Source of the DNA: Epiperipatus broadwayi
Taxonomy: Eukaryota; Onychophora; Udeonychophora; Euonychophora; Peripatidae
Assembly (NCBI GenBank): GCA_028023455.1
Contig: JAQFVV010000002.1
Span: 34,237,974 to 34,301,973, forward strand
Direction of reading: 5' to 3'
Length of the DNA stretch: 64,000 bases
Under the pieces are notes generated by a model, which saw nothing but the letters and a program-made list of their open reading frames with translations, searched no databases and was not told the origin of the DNA. The position numbers were made by a program, and so were the translations under genes. Each line of letters begins with the position of its first letter. The first letter of the stretch is position 1. Positions 1 through 11,969 of this stretch are shown one piece after another.

Positions 1-554
1 TTTCATTAAATCAATAACTATGCCTTCTGTGGTTTAGTCCACAGGGAGGGTCAGAACTGAGTATAAGTTCCCCTGATCAATTGCAGTTCAGGCCCTTCTG
101 TTACTAAATTTTTTTAAGAATTCCCAATCAGTTATACTATTTAATTATTTATTTATAACCATTAACTACAACATTATTGGTTAATCCCATGATTTTTGAA
201 GATAATACTTTCCACTACTATAAACCATATGGTGAATATATGCACTCATTTATTTTGTACATTGGTTCTAAATTTATACTTTTTACATTTCATACATCTT
301 TATCAATTAGAAGCCTGTAATAATAAATTTCAAAACATTATTCCACCTTTTAACAATAACAATATTTGACTCAATATTTAATAATATATTCCTTAATTTT
401 TCTGCAATATTGGCTACAAAATAAATTACTAGTCCTTTTACCAAGTACTTTTTTTTATTTATATATTATTTTTTCAAGGTGAGACTTCATTTTGAACTAA
501 CATAAAAGTTGAACTTACATTTTTAGACTTTTGAATATTGAATTTTAATACAAC
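1..554. other. AT-rich DNA, no feature recognised
   Basis: No supported gene or RNA. Bases about 25-110 are less AT-rich than the rest and may be a small repeat fragment, but I do not recognise it. Confidence 0.5.
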
Positions 555-715
555 ATTCTAACCAACTCAAAATGGTTTGTAATCTACTAACCTGTGTTGT
601 CTATTAACCTGTGCTAGTTAATAACTTGTGTGTTATTACTAACAGTTGTTTGTATATGGAAAAGTTTAAATAAAGTTTAAAATTTTCTAGGCATTCAACA
701 TTTAATGATAGATGG
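555..715 (+). mobile_element. HH-F SINE, 3' tail fragment
   Basis: This matches the 3' half of the HH-F repeat: 'acctgtg...ttattactaacagttg', then 'aaataaag', 'cattcaac' and a degenerate end. The tRNA-like head and hammerhead portion seen in the copies near 1.9, 17.1 and 32.2 kb are absent, so this is a 5'-truncated copy. Its start is blurred by a partly repeated 'aacctgtg' motif. Confidence 0.55.
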
Positions 716-1639
716 CAGTTCAACATATCATCTTCATTTTAAATTCTTTGCCTTCTATGATATAATACTATTGTTTCTTATAGTTTCTATTCTTAACAGC
801 CTACAAGACTGTGCATCTTTCAATTATCAATTTTATCTTTTAGAAACAATTTACACAATGGATGCATAGTGTTCCAAAAAAAAGATTATGATTCCAAAGT
901 ACCTGGAATATCATCTCTGAGTGAATGTGTGTGTTAAATAGTGATATGATTATCTATCTGTCTCAAAAACATTTAAATTCTAGTTTATTTGAATCATGAA
1001 TAACAATATGAAATATGATAAGTTTTATTACCTTAATCCCTGATGAAACAACATAATAATATTAAATGTTGCTTTAAATTGAGCAAAATGGCTACTGTAA
1101 CATTTGAAATGATTTAATTTGCATGTGGCAGGAAACCATGAGATGTAAGAATGTTTTTAAATAGATTGTAAGATTTTGTGATTGTAGAAAAGGAAGATGA
1201 TTGTTGAAGATATGAAACATGCTGTCAAGTTTTACGTCATAATTCATGATCCAAACACACAAGTGAGTTAAAAAAAATTGTAGTTAATAACTAACTATGT
1301 ATCTACATAACACAGGTGTTGATCCACAGATAGCAATGCAGACATCTTGGGCAAAGAACCAATCATCTTTTCATTGGCACACATTACGTATGCTAGCAAA
1401 TATTTCTATTAAATTTTTATTGTCTCAGAAAACCTTAAAATATTTATTTTTAACTATAAATATAATCCTTTTTTTTTTTCACACAAAAATTTATTTTTTA
1501 AAAAAAAATACTAATATACTAAAAAAAATTATAGTGACTTACTTGCTTTTATATTTAGAGTCAAGTCATTAAAATTTTAAATAGTTATACACTCTTCAAA
1601 TAAATTCAAAATGTCAAGATAACTTTATCTAAAAATTAT
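716..1639. other. AT-rich DNA, no feature recognised
   Basis: A 91-codon frame at 1297-1572 is mostly Phe, Leu, Ile and Lys from T/A runs, with no recognisable domain, so I do not treat it as a gene. Nothing else stands out. Confidence 0.5.
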
Positions 1640-2245
1640 GTAATCTTGCATTTATATATTGGACTATTTCCATGATCTAGTATTGAGTATTGAATGTCTT
1701 TAGAAAAATTTGACCCTATTAAAATTTTTAAAGTACATTCAACTGTTAAAAATAGTGCACAGGTTATAATTATAAATTTATTAAATGCACATTGATTACA
1801 TAAGAGGTCCCTACTATCGCATTTTACACGCATATTCTCGAGGTTACATCCTCAGTAAATATTACTTACACAGGTTAGTATATGCACAACGTTTTGAGAG
1901 GTATTATTCTCCTCTCTTCTTCAGTTGTTGCTGGCCTGACCAATGACAGTACTAGCATGGGACTTGAACCTGGATCCTTAAATACTTGAATATTGAATTT
2001 TAAGGACGTCTCAGTTGATTAGAGCGTTACTTTAAAATTCAATAATACCTCTCGGAACGTTGTATATATACTAATCTGTGTGCTATTACTGACAGTTGAA
2101 TGTAATTTGAAACATTAAATAAAGTGAAATTTTTGTAAAGACATCCAATACTCAATACTAGATTATGGAAATAGTTCATTATATAAATATAATTTAAATA
2201 TCATCATCACAAATCTTCAGGAAGACATTACATAATCCTGTTTGG
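1640..2245. mobile_element. HH-F SINE, head-to-head inverted dimer
   Basis: Two HH-F copies meet by their tRNA-like heads near 2010-2035. The left copy runs on the minus strand from about 2010 down to 1640, the right copy on the plus strand to 2245. Both outer ends carry the same tail (tgg-aaatag, then atcatc and cttcagga on the right). The left copy keeps a B-box-like 'aggttcaagtcc' and a hammerhead-like segment at 1872-1932. The right copy keeps an A-box-like 'tcagttgattagagc' but has lost everything from the B box to helix II. An extra segment at about 1760-1870 in the left copy matches the repeat at 48.8 kb, so the locus is composite. Confidence 0.65.
1872..1932 (-). ncRNA. Decayed hammerhead-like motif in HH-F
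   Basis: Read on the minus strand: CUGAAGA (1918-1924), one A, then a strong helix II arm GAGAGG with its partner CCUCUC. The following trinucleotide reads AAA instead of the required GAA (G12 to A), so this copy should be inactive. The better preserved copy at 17.1 kb supports the reading. Confidence 0.45.
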
Positions 2246-3019
2246 TTCGGAATATAGGGTTTCTTGTTTGGAAAAGATTCTACAAACTGCCAAGATTTAA
2301 AAGAGATATTGCTTATATATTCCTTGTTCAAAACGACAAAAATTCGTAATGAATGAAGTAAATAATTCTTGATATTCGATCATCAGTTGTTACTTTTTCT
2401 ACAGCATGAAGATATCAAAGATAAACATGATAAATCTAATACACTCATATATCAGATTTATACAAAATTATCATTTAGAAACTTTTTTTAAGTTTATAAC
2501 TATACACATATATAATTACAGCTGGTGGATTTTAAAAACATACAATTGATTAATGATTTATCAAAAACATTTTTTTTTAGCAAGAGATATTTTCATTAGC
2601 ATAATTTTTATTATAATGTGTAAATGTTATTTATTTTTAAAAAATGTTAAGCGTTTGCATTATTTTTTAAATTATAAAGACAAAATAAGTGTTAAATCAT
2701 TTTTAATGCGAACGTGTGAGTGTATATGAATGTGATTTAAGACTTACCGTCAAGCTGAAATATTAAAAAAATTTAAAAATAGTTGACTTTTTTCATTTAC
2801 ATATTTTTCAAAAAAAACATTGAAACATATTTGTCTCATTATAATAGCTACCTAGATTACTATTCTGTTTAATAAATTTAAACGTAGACCGAGTGGATAG
2901 TTAAAAGATCCTTTGAATCTGCATAATGGTCGATTGTAAAGGTCCTCCTTCCTCCATTGATTCCATTCAGTTTTGGGCAGTTCTAGCAATCAAAACCCGA
3001 ACAATAAAGACATTTGACT
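2246..3019. other. AT-rich DNA; weak tRNA-like patch near 2890
   Basis: No gene. At about 2887-2945 'gaccgagtggatagttaa' resembles the A-box side of a tRNA-Ser or tRNA-Leu-like SINE head, but no good B box follows, so I do not call an RNA gene. Confidence 0.35.
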
Positions 3020-3215
3020 ATTTATATTTATTGATCATCATCATCATCAACCATTATCAATCCACTGCAGGATGAAGGTCTCTCCAAGTTCAATCCATCT
3101 CCTCCGATCTTTAGCTTCTCGTCTCCACATCACCCCTGCACACTTTCTTATTTCATCCATCTCACATGTGGTTTCTTTCTGGGTCTTTTACAATCTCTTG
3201 GAATCCAGTTTAAGT
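3020..3215 (-). mobile_element. RTE-like LINE, 3' end fragment
   Basis: The minus-strand translation ends in the conserved C-terminus of this LINE type: EIRKCAGVMWRREAKD, then RRRWIELGE and LQWIDNG, followed by a stop. The element ends in a (TGA)n-like tail, seen on the plus strand as repeated 'atc' at 3037-3051. A frameshift lies just upstream, before KETTCEMDE. It is severely 5'-truncated with no reverse transcriptase core left. The same family is found at 24.5 kb. RTE-like assignment rests on the C-terminal motif and tail and is family-level only. Confidence 0.7.
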
Positions 3216-4889
3216 TTTCAATATTTATTGATACATAAATTAATTTGTTAATGTCTTCATGTTACTTTTGATACATAGTTATTATTTTTATGTGACTGTA
3301 CATGCGAATTGCATAAGTGGTAAAAGATTATAACAGTCATATCTGTAATGAGAGAGATTAATCTCTTCTGGTAGTATAAGCAAATTACATACTACCTTAG
3401 AATTAAATACCCCTGTGAGTTATTATATAAACGGGAAAAATTAAATAAAAAGTCAAAAAATATAAAAATATACATTTGAAAAATGGATTAAACATACCAC
3501 CAGGAATTTATTACTAAAATAAAACAGAGTAAGAAAATATATTTTGAGAGCGTATATATATAGCCAATTTCTATGAGAACATATATTTATATTTTTCTTG
3601 TTATTTAAAATATTAAATTTCTGTAAAAATATTTATAAAGTATATTTATTTTTTTCTATTAAGTAATAAAGTTAGATATCAAATGACACATTCCTCTCCT
3701 CCATGATTCATACTAACCGGATTTTCTAATTATTTACTTCTCTTTTCTAAGAAAATGTTTTTTGTTACAGTGTTATCAACTTAAGTTTGAAGAATTTCCC
3801 ACTTCAACTACGGTACAATAATTAATAGTTTATTGTTGCAACATAAGTGCAGGGATACCTGCTTGAGAAACTTTTAGTATATCTTTTAAGAGCGTTTCAC
3901 AAGATTTATGCTTTGCGTGAGTGAAATTAGCGCTCCAATAAAGATGGTGAGTCCGTGTGCGTGGTATGAACAATAATTTGTGCTACAGTTGAAAAATCTA
4001 ACGTAAAATTCTCAAAATATAAAAAATGTGATGGTTTCTCAAACAATTCAAGACTAATAAAAAAGCAAATGAAACAGAGAGATCTGAAATAGAGGATTTT
4101 TAAAAAAGATTAAATTTTACCAATTCCTGTAATAAGATCACGTGCTCGATAAAACGTTCAAATAAGGCAAGTAGCCAAGTGTGGTTTGATGCACAGGTGG
4201 AAGGCAGATTCTGTAGCTCAAAGTTCTTGGATTGACTAGCTTTATCATTTCTGATGCTTAAATTTTTGGTAATTCCCAAAAAATAAACCATTTCATTATT
4301 TTTGCCCAGAATGGATTAATGCAGCGCTCGAATTGTAAATTCGGGAGATTAAGGCTAATAGATTACGCCTAAGTTCCATCATTTTGGCGCTTGATTCTCT
4401 TAGGAATTACTGAGGAGTAAAACTTTGATTATTATTACAGCTTTTAAGAACTTTTTGTTCTACAAGGCACATATAGTCTTTTTAATTAAATCACCGGCAA
4501 TCTTTTTTTTTTCTTTTATTACTTTTTTTCTCTATTACAGTCTTTTTTTTTCTTTTATTACTTCTTTTTATTTTTTTTCATTTTATAAAATAAAAAATCA
4601 AAGAATTGAATACTTATAAAAGCATAACAAAAAATTTCATTCATACCATGACTTGTAAGAATTTAAAAATTAATTATGATTTTTCTCACTACTTTTTAAT
4701 TTTTTTTTTAATACCATTATTAAAATTATTATCTATTTTATTTTTAATTCATATGATTGCAAAAAATAGTGATTTTTTATGCATGTATATGCTCCACTTT
4801 CAACCTGATTTTAATCATGCAAAGTCGAAGTTGATCTGAAGGATATATACAATTTTTTTTTCTTAAATATTATTACATATATCATGTAC
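3216..4889. other. AT-rich DNA with T-rich direct repeat
   Basis: No supported gene. At 4502-4570 a T-rich segment containing 'cttttattactt' is present twice in tandem. The frames at 4425-4839 are Phe/Leu/Ile-rich low complexity and are not taken as genes. At 3700-4420 the sequence is slightly less AT-rich but nothing is recognisable. Confidence 0.45.
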
Positions 4890-5250
4890 TAAACCTTAAA
4901 ACATCACATAATCACTATCTTCCATGCTTACTTTTGTTAAAATAGGCAGAACTCTCTCCATACAGTAATGCCACTCTAAGCAAGACAGAGTAATCAATGG
5001 ATGCCAGAAGGCTTGTGCATAAACTCCCTATCTAGTGCCTACTCATCCAATATCCCCAAACTACTAGGTGCAGTGCTCTCAGATCCAAAGCTCCTCACTG
5101 ATGAAGGCCATAAGCCAGAAATTAGTTTGGGGATATTGGATGAGTAGGCACTAGATAGGGATTTTATGCACAAGCCTTCTGGCATCCATTGATTACTCTG
5201 TCTTTCTTAGAGTGGAACTACTGTATGGAGAGAGTTTTGCCTATTTTATA
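4890..5250. mobile_element. HH-A fold-back element, inverted dimer
   Basis: Long inverted repeats: 'ctccatacagtaatgcc' near 4958 and its counterpart ending near 5232, with 'gtaatcaatggatgcc' and its complement inside. The right half is the better preserved monomer: 5' segment, hammerhead core at 5083-5141, then the shared 3' tail ending in gagagttttgcct. The left half is an inverted tail plus a shortened centre. The outer preamble (catcacataatcacta) recurs beside other HH-A copies, so it belongs to the element. Confidence 0.75.
5083..5141 (+). ncRNA. Hammerhead ribozyme candidate (HH-A)
   Basis: The core CUGAUGA starts at 5098. One A follows, then helix II GGC-CAUAA-GCC, an A, and GAA. Helix III is the short, nearly self-complementary AUUAGU, then the candidate cleavage position U. 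Helix I pairs UCCUCA with UGGGGA; beyond a small internal loop AUCCAA pairs with UUGGAU. This is the type I layout with a minimal helix III. The A opposite A at the base of helix II is a weakness shared by all HH-A copies. Confidence 0.6.
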
Positions 5251-5454
5251 TATCATGTACATAGGTTTAATGTCATAACTAATTTCACATTCACATGTAA
5301 TTAATCTTAAGCCATAATGTTTACGTTGGCAGTTTTATTTTGTAAAATGTAGGATATTCAACAATAAATTATATCTGAGAGATACTGAGAATTTCAAGGT
5401 TAAGTGCTGATGTATTTATATCTTAAGAGTATCTACACTGTTTGAATCAAACCA

Positions 5455-5690
5455 CTAAACATCACATGTCCATCATTTTATGCTTACACAAACAGCAAAT
5501 TCTCAATACAGTAGTGCCACTTAATGCAAGACAAAGTAATCAATGAATGCCTATTCATACTATATCCCCAAACTAGTTTATATCTTATGGATTTCATCAT
5601 TGAGAAGCCTTGGATCTGAGAGTATTGCACCTAATCCTTAGGACCTAATGCAACCCAGTAACAGCCACTTTTTATTTTTTTAGTTAAACT
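5455..5690 (-). mobile_element. HH-A monomer, decayed
   Basis: The 3' tail on the minus strand is recognisable (gtagtgccacttaatgcaag at 5511-5530), preceded on the plus strand by the preamble 'actaaacatcacatg'. The hammerhead region (about 5562-5622) has lost C3-U4 (CAAUGAUGA) but keeps AAACUAGU and the UGGGGAUAU segment. The 5' part (cctaatgcaaccc) lies at 5640-5660. There is only one arm, so this is a monomer copy. Confidence 0.6.
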
Positions 5691-7129
5691 ATAAAGATAT
5701 GAAGATTCTGAATAACTGTTAGAGACATTTTTTTGGTTGTATTTTAGCAATATCCATGTTTTTATTATTTGAAAAAAAAAAGATATTCTTTATATTTTCA
5801 TATTTATTTATTAATTTCTAGATTGCAATTGAAAATAAATAAATATAAATATGTATTTTATTAAATAAATATAATAAATGCATTTCCACACATACTAATA
5901 ATAAATTAATTTCTTGGATACATATTATGTATGCTGGAGTTTCTTTGACTGCAAGCTCAACAGTATTCACCTTCTTGAATACTCATAAATAATTTTACAA
6001 ACAAATCAAAAATTATAGCTGATTCCTAGTATATTCCAAGTGGATTCTCATTAAAGCTATTCTACATAAGTTATTCTCATTCTGAGCTTTTTTAAGATTG
6101 CAACTATACTTGATTAATCAATGAAAGATTTGTATGACAGTGATGGATTAAAGTTTCAATAAGTCATATCTATTGTTCAAATGTCACATGCCCTCCCAAG
6201 CACCTAATTATTTATTTATGCTTTGTGTGGTTTAGTACTGTGGTAAAGTGGTAAACATAACATAAAAACTTAGTTAATTTAAATGAACTGTTGTATTCAA
6301 TATGCTGTTTGGATCCTCTAACAACATATGGTTTTTCGAATAATAAATCATATGATTATTTTATTGCAAGTGTAAACATCATAATCAAAAAAACTGTATC
6401 AAAGGTCAGAGTATATTTATTACTAGTATGTGTTGGAATATGAAAAAATAATTAAAACATTGAACATTTGTCTTTACGATTTTTATATAATAAAGTACAT
6501 AATTTTTTTATTTAGTTTCATATCTAGAAATTACTCAACAAAGAAATATAAAAATATAAAGAAAAATGTTTTTTTTTTATATTAATTAATCAGAATCTTC
6601 AACAGCTGGCTTTGCAAAACACTTGTAACATTGTTGCTAATAATATTGATATGCTCAAGGCTTTTAAATACGTTTTACAATATTTGTAACAATATTTTGA
6701 TGACGATTCATTTTATGCTTAACAACGTCACACATCCTTACTGAACACGTTATAACCAAACTAATGGTGTAAATGCTATGATTTAACATTAATCACATAT
6801 AAACATGCAGCTGGTTACAATCTTTAACCTATACATGTGGAAACAGGTAACAATAATTAAAATAAGAGTTTGTATCTCTCAGATCAGCCACTTCTGCAGG
6901 GTTAATTAACAAAAATAAAAATCTAGTTAACAATTTTAATTAAAAACTTTTCAAAGCTTGAATCCATGTTTTTTTTATTTAATAATATTTATGTTATAAT
7001 AAAGTAATATAATCTTTGAAATTTTAGGCAGATGACATTTGGACACCACAATCAATTTAAAAGATCAAATAATTTAATCATCAAAACAATACATGATCAT
7101 GATTTCGTATGTGTATATCTGCTGTTAAT
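5691..7129. other. AT-rich DNA, no feature recognised
   Basis: Nothing beyond A/T runs. No open frame of interest and no inverted repeat strong enough to report. Confidence 0.45.
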
Positions 7130-7430
7130 AAGAGTACCAAACTCTCCATACAATAGTGCCACCAAGTGCAAGCCTTCATAATCGATGGATGCAGGCAGAT
7201 TTGTGCATAAATCAATAGATGCAGGAAGGTTTGTGCATAAAATCCCTATAGAAATTTTATGCACAAACCTTCTGGCATCCATTGATTATAAAGGTTTGCA
7301 CTTGGTGGCACTGTTGTATGGAGACTTTGGTATAAGGATTTTATGCACAAACCTTCCTGCATCCATTGATTATCAAGGCTTCCACTCATGATGGCCCTAC
7401 TATATGGAGAGTTTGGTACTCTTATCAAAT
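7130..7430. mobile_element. HH-A subfamily fold-back, no ribozyme
   Basis: The termini are inverted repeats 'ataagagtaccaaactctcc' near 7128-7147 and the complement near 7408-7427. Internally the tail module 'tttatgcacaaaccttc' with 'catccattgattat' occurs several times in both orientations. The hammerhead segment is missing. This subfamily differs from the main one in its ends (taccaaactctcc instead of ggcaaaactctcc) and in 'accaagtgcaagcctt'. Short frames on both strands come from the repeat and are not genes. Confidence 0.65.
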
Positions 7431-7594
7431 AACTTAATGTGGAATTGTAATTAAAATTACTTAAAATATTTTTTTTATTTTTTTATTTTAATATTTGCTA
7501 CTAAATTAATATTAACTCTTGAAAATCTCATCAAAGCATTTGCCTATTTGTAGAGTTTTTAACCATATGCATGAATAATTCATGATTCCTTTCC

Positions 7595-7968
7595 TTTGTG
7601 CAGTTTGAAGAAACATTTTTTGATTGTGATCAACCTGGCCTAAGTCACTGCTCATGGTATAGATATTTTTTGTTTTATTAACAGGCATTTATTAGTTTGG
7701 TGATATTATTATAGAGTAAATCAATCTATATACTCTTTTACCTAATTATTGCATCAATCTCAATTCCTAGATCATGTGCTCTGAAATGTCAACTCTAGGA
7801 AAGAGCTGTGCAATAAATAGCAAAATATTTAAAACTGAAGCAATTCAAAAAGTATCGTGCTTTTCCTTTTGTGAGTTGCTACCAGTTCCTAATCTGCAAG
7901 ATATTGAAGCAGTTATGCAAGGTTTAGACCATGAAGATAATTTGAAGCAAATTATTTTGTATTAATTT
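7595..7968 (+). other. Weak candidate exons of an unknown gene
   Basis: Two stretches look less random than their surroundings. The first, 7605-7655, follows an acceptor-like 'ctttgtgcag' and can be read FEETFFDCDQPGLSHCS before a possible donor 'gtatag'. The second, 7771-7965, follows 'caatctcaattcctag' and encodes about 65 residues with mixed composition ending at a TAA. The frames do not join: splicing as drawn gives TGA at the junction. They could be chance frames or relics. I do not recognise the protein. Confidence 0.2.
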
Positions 7969-8039
7969 AAAACTTTATTTAATTAATAAACAAACTGAAA
8001 TATAAATTGTTATAAAAAAATAATGTTATTCATTTACAC

Positions 8040-8305
8040 AGAGGTAAATCTCTCATTACAGTAGCACCAGTCAATGCAAGCCAGAGTAATCAATATATTT
8101 AGTGCCTACTCATCCAATATCCCCAGACCAGTTTCTAGTTTGTGCCTTTTATCAGTGAGGAGCCATGGATCTGGGAGCACTGCACCTTCCTGCATACATT
8201 GTTCTCTCTGGCTTGCATCGAGTCGTGCTACTGTATGGAGAATTTTGACTGTGTGAAAACAGTTTGTGTAATCATAAAGAATCATAATCATGTGGTGTTT
8301 AGTGG
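8040..8305 (-). mobile_element. HH-A element with hammerhead core
   Basis: One end is 'cattacagtagcacc' (8055-8069) and the other 'ggcttgcatcgagtcgtgc' then 'tactgtatggag' (8211-8241), a short inverted pair. The outer preamble complement 'catgtggtgtttagtgg' is at 8289-8305. The hammerhead lies on the minus strand at 8112-8172. Short open frames on both strands are artefacts of the repeat. Confidence 0.65.
8112..8172 (-). ncRNA. Hammerhead ribozyme, mutated core (HH-A)
   Basis: Minus strand: the core reads CUGAUAA (8149-8155), so G8 is changed to A. GAAACUGGUC is retained with a GUC cleavage triplet, and helix I UCCUCA/UGGGGA is intact. G8 is catalytic in known hammerheads, so this copy is expected to be inactive. 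Confidence 0.5.
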
Positions 8306-10084
8306 TTATTCATTTACTGTGGATGCAAGGGGAGTATTTCAATTTAAATTCACAAAATTTATTTTAAAAAAAAATTACTGATTTGTGAACTTATAATTAA
8401 AAACACTGCACAGGAATCTATAGTTAAGAGATTCTTAGCTTATACTAATTCATTTTCTGGAATATTACCAAAAAAAGGATATTAGCATTCTAATATATCC
8501 ATATTTATAAATGTTAAAATAACACCAATAAATTCAGTTAACAACTGATCAATAAAATTTACATATAAAATTGTATAATATAGTATATATAATGTAGTAT
8601 AATGGATATCTTGAATGTGTGGAGTTATCCATTTAAATCAACATAATTAGAAAGCACTTAATCTAGACTGCACTAGGCCAAAATTCAAGGTAAACTGACA
8701 GATTGATGTATCCAAAAGCAAGTTGTATCCAAAAGGAGGATTTTCTTTTAAATGCCACTCTAGATCTAATGTAAAGATCAAAGTACTTCAGTTTAACATT
8801 CATAGATGTAAGAAAATCGAAGTACAATGAACTTTTTCAATTTTCTTACTATATAATAAACCCATCCACTAGTTGGTTATATATTGTAATATAATATTTT
8901 TCATGAATGTTTAGATGGAAATCTTGAATGTGCAGAGTAATCCATTTAAATTAACTTAATTAGAAAGCACATAACCTAGCACATTTGCCCCAGGCCAAGA
9001 TTCCAAGTAAATTGACAGACTAATGCATTCAAAGGGAGGATAATTATGTAGCCTAATGTATGTATTATCTAATTCTGTACATTTTATGTTATATTGTCAA
9101 TTCCTTAAAGTAATATTGGATCTCTACATGAAGGTTTTATTTTATTTTACTGATGTTTTATTTGTTATTCTTTTTATTTTCATTATAAAACACTAGATGG
9201 TGTTCCATCTGCAATAACTGGTTAACATTAAAATAGATGATTAACATTTGAAAAAAAAAAAAACTATAAGCCAAAAAAACTTTTTATGTGTAATTATTAT
9301 AAATATGTATATAATTTTGTAGCTGTTGTATATGATTTTTCTTATTTATTATAATTTATAGTCTTTAATATTTATTCATTATTGCAAAAAAAAAGGATTT
9401 TTGATTGGAAATGGTTAATTTAAAACATAGAGTTGTTGACATTTTTAAATAACATGAATAATTGTTAACTATCTTTTTTGTTCATAATGATATTAATCTA
9501 CAAAAATAATTAATCTATTAAAAAATTAAATTTCTAACTTGGCAACATTTAATTTGCAGATTCCAATGAAATAATTGATTATAATCCCTTTATTAATCCT
9601 GATAAAAAATGAAACCTGATAATATGTTCATAGTCTTAGTAAAAAAAGCATGGTGTCACTATTAATGTATTAATAATAATGAATGAAGCAGTATTTATTC
9701 TTAATATATTAACTAAATATATCAGACTAATGAATGAACATGGTTGGATTTAATGACCAACTATCCTTACAATTAAATTGTGAAAACGTTAAATATTGAA
9801 TAGTCAGTTCAACGGTATATAAAGATATCCAAGATTTTTCTTCATCATAAAAGAATTGAATAAACCTCATTTTCATCAATAATTATTCCTTTTTAATTTT
9901 GCTAGCAATCAAATAAATTATCCACATTCTTTATGTAAAATAAATTATTAAGAATTTTACAACAAATATCTCGCAACACAGCAAAAGATCTTTCTGGAAA
10001 CCCCTTATACATGAATAATGAAGAAGATGGCAGTCATTGGGCTCTCAAATGGCTATATTGTTCACAAATATATATATATATATT
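8306..10084. other. AT-rich DNA with a dispersed direct repeat
   Basis: About 8601-8743 and 8919-9042 are diverged direct copies: both contain 'atcttgaatgtg', 'aattagaaagcac', 'aggccaa' and 'ggagga'. The family is not otherwise seen in the window. The rest is featureless AT-rich sequence. Confidence 0.5.
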
Positions 10085-10164
10085 AAACCAACAAACATCA
10101 CATGATCACCATTTCTTATGCTTGCTCATAACTGTATGGCATTACTGTATGAAGAATATATATA

Positions 10165-10695
10165 TAAAGTTCCAGCATTGTTAATACTAGAATTAGATTC
10201 AATTCAAAGTTCTTACAATCACAGATCTGATATTCTTTCTCTGAACCAAACCCCACACTGTAAATACTAGAATTAGATTCAATTCAAAGATCTTACAATC
10301 ATAGAGTCCGATACTCTTCCTCTGAACTAAACCACATGCTGTAAATATTAAAATTAGATTCAGTTCAAAGATCTTGTTATATTTTCATTTAATATTGTCA
10401 AACTCCCTCCACTCACAACTTCGACGCCATTCATTTCAGATAAATACAATAATGACCATTACTAATCATTATTGAAACTAGAGATTATCTCTAGCACAGA
10501 TATAAACTTTAAGCCTCAGTTAAAGATTAATATACTTGATTTTTTATTTATTTTAGACTTACAATCACAGTCTGACATTTTTTCTCTGAACTAAACAGCA
10601 TACTATAAATATTACAATTAAATTCAATTCAAAGATCTTGCAATCACAGAGAATGATATTCTTTCACTGAACTAAACCACACAGCACCTTCTCCT
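10165..10695 (+). repeat. Interrupted minisatellite, about 80-bp unit
   Basis: Units contain 'aattagattcaattcaaag', 'cttacaatcacag' and 'ctctgaac-aaac'. The first motif recurs near 10190, 10270, 10349 and 10612. About 190 bp of other sequence (10375-10555) interrupts the array. At 10090-10135, just before it, lies an HH-A preamble fragment (catcacatgatcaccat). Confidence 0.7.
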
Positions 10696-10699
10696 AAAT

Positions 10700-11204
10700 C
10701 AAAATATCTAAATGCCTATTTAGCATACAATATTGGATGGTATGCTAAATTGGCTACAAGTCAAAAACATTTGTATAAGAAAAAAACTCTCAAGCTTGTT
10801 GAAGACATTTGCATTTATTTCTCCAGATCTGAATTCAAATTAGAAGTATGATACTTAGACGTGCTCCCATTATTACCAAAGGCCCTTTCTATAACCAGAT
10901 AAATAAATTGATTAAGTTGTAGCTAAAACTATGTGATTAAGTACATTTTATTAAGAACCAAGCAATCGGCCAAATTATTAACTATTTCAAGTGCTAAAAT
11001 TCATGGGAAAAGCTCATTTGCAAGCATGTAATTAAGTAAACCACTAAACTTCACATGATCACCATTTCTTCATGTAATTAAATAAACAGTAAATTCTGTG
11101 AAGAGATCATTACTCCACTACAGAACTAGCCCTGACAAATGTTTACAATTTATTTCAGTAAGAAAAATTTTGAATTATAGAATTAAAAAATACAAAAATA
11201 TATA
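10700..11204. other. AT-rich DNA; HH-A preamble fragment
   Basis: At 11040-11075 the HH-A preamble 'cttcacatgatcaccattt' occurs without the rest of the element. No other feature seen. Confidence 0.45.
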
Positions 11205-11528
11205 ATATTTCTGTGAAGTAATTTTCACTACACCACTTTCACACATGGTAAAAATTGGTATATATCCACATTTTAACATCTTGTGGAGGGGTGTAACCAT
11301 AAACATATAACCAAAGACATGAAAAAGATGTATGATTACCATATATCTTTTTCACATGTCTTTGCTTATATCTTTATGGATGCATGCATCCATAAGGTGT
11401 TAAAAGCAGACACAAACCACTCCTACCCTGTGCGAGAATGGTGTGGTCAAAATTATATTACTGAAATATTATTCATTAAGTGAATAACTTCTAGTCTAAT
11501 GAATGACTAATAAAAATTATTAATATGC
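11205..11528. mobile_element. HH-C fold-back dimer, centre deleted
   Basis: The left arm (inverted tail, 'ttttcactacaccac', 'ccacattttaacatc') faces a right arm ending in 'gaatgactaataaaa' at about 11500. The centre is a small palindrome, 'gacatgaaaaagatgt' against 'atctttttcacatgtc', where the hammerhead portion has been lost. The arms have the same head-to-head, tails-outward order as in the other HH families. The 66-codon frame inside is not a gene. Confidence 0.65.
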
Positions 11529-11544
11529 TTACATCAAGTGGTTT

Positions 11545-11968
11545 GTGTCAAAGTAGTGAGGGCAGTAAGTTTGACCCATCAATTAAACTGTAGTAATTGT
11601 AGTTTTATATTGGGCTATTTCCATCATCACTCACAACCTTCAGAAAAACACAATGTAGTATTTGTTTATCTATATATACTGAACAATGATAAAGATATAT
11701 ATAAGAGATTGTCATCTGGGCCAACTGACGAGTGCTGATATAGCACGAAACGTGCATTTTGGAGACCATATATCTTTTTCGCATGTCTTTGGTCAAATGT
11801 TTATAATTACATTCCTCCACACAGTGTTAAAATGTGGATAGAAACCAGTCCCTACTTTGCGGGACATTGGTGTAGTAAAAATTATACTCCAGAAATATTA
11901 TTCATTCAATGGACGATTTCTAGTCTAGTGAATGACTAATAAAAATTATTAATATACCAAAAAAAAAT
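11545..11968 (+). mobile_element. HH-C monomer with hammerhead ribozyme
   Basis: Order: 'cagtaagtttgaccc', 'tcaattaaactgta', an inserted HH-F-like tail piece (11600-11650), 'aatgataaagatat', hammerhead at 11707-11775, 'atctttttcgcatgtcttt', 'ccacattttaacac'-type segment, 'attattcatt', ending 'gaatgactaataaaaatt'. The copy at 38.6-38.9 kb shows the same order on the minus strand without the insert, so the monomer is roughly 330 bp. Open frames here are incidental. Confidence 0.7.
11707..11775 (+). ncRNA. Hammerhead ribozyme candidate (HH-C)
   Basis: Core CUGACGA at 11725-11731 (position 7 is free, so C is allowed). Helix II is perfect: GUGCU-GAUAU-AGCAC, then GAA. Helix III ACGUGCAU is only partly self-complementary, then U at the cleavage position. 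Helix I pairs CCAA with UUGG, with weaker pairing outside it. Confidence 0.65.
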
Positions 11969-11969
11969 C

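Noticed and set aside
2887-2945. tRNA-Ser-like gene or SINE head
   Set aside because: Only an A-box-like stretch is present; stems do not pair and no B box is visible.
4425-4839. Small hydrophobic proteins
   Set aside because: Frames consist of Phe/Leu/Ile/Lys from T/A runs with a tandem T-rich repeat; no sign of coding.
7097-7428. Overlapping frames on both strands
   Set aside because: All derive from HH-A fold-back repeats (recurring 'LCTNLPASID'-like translation).
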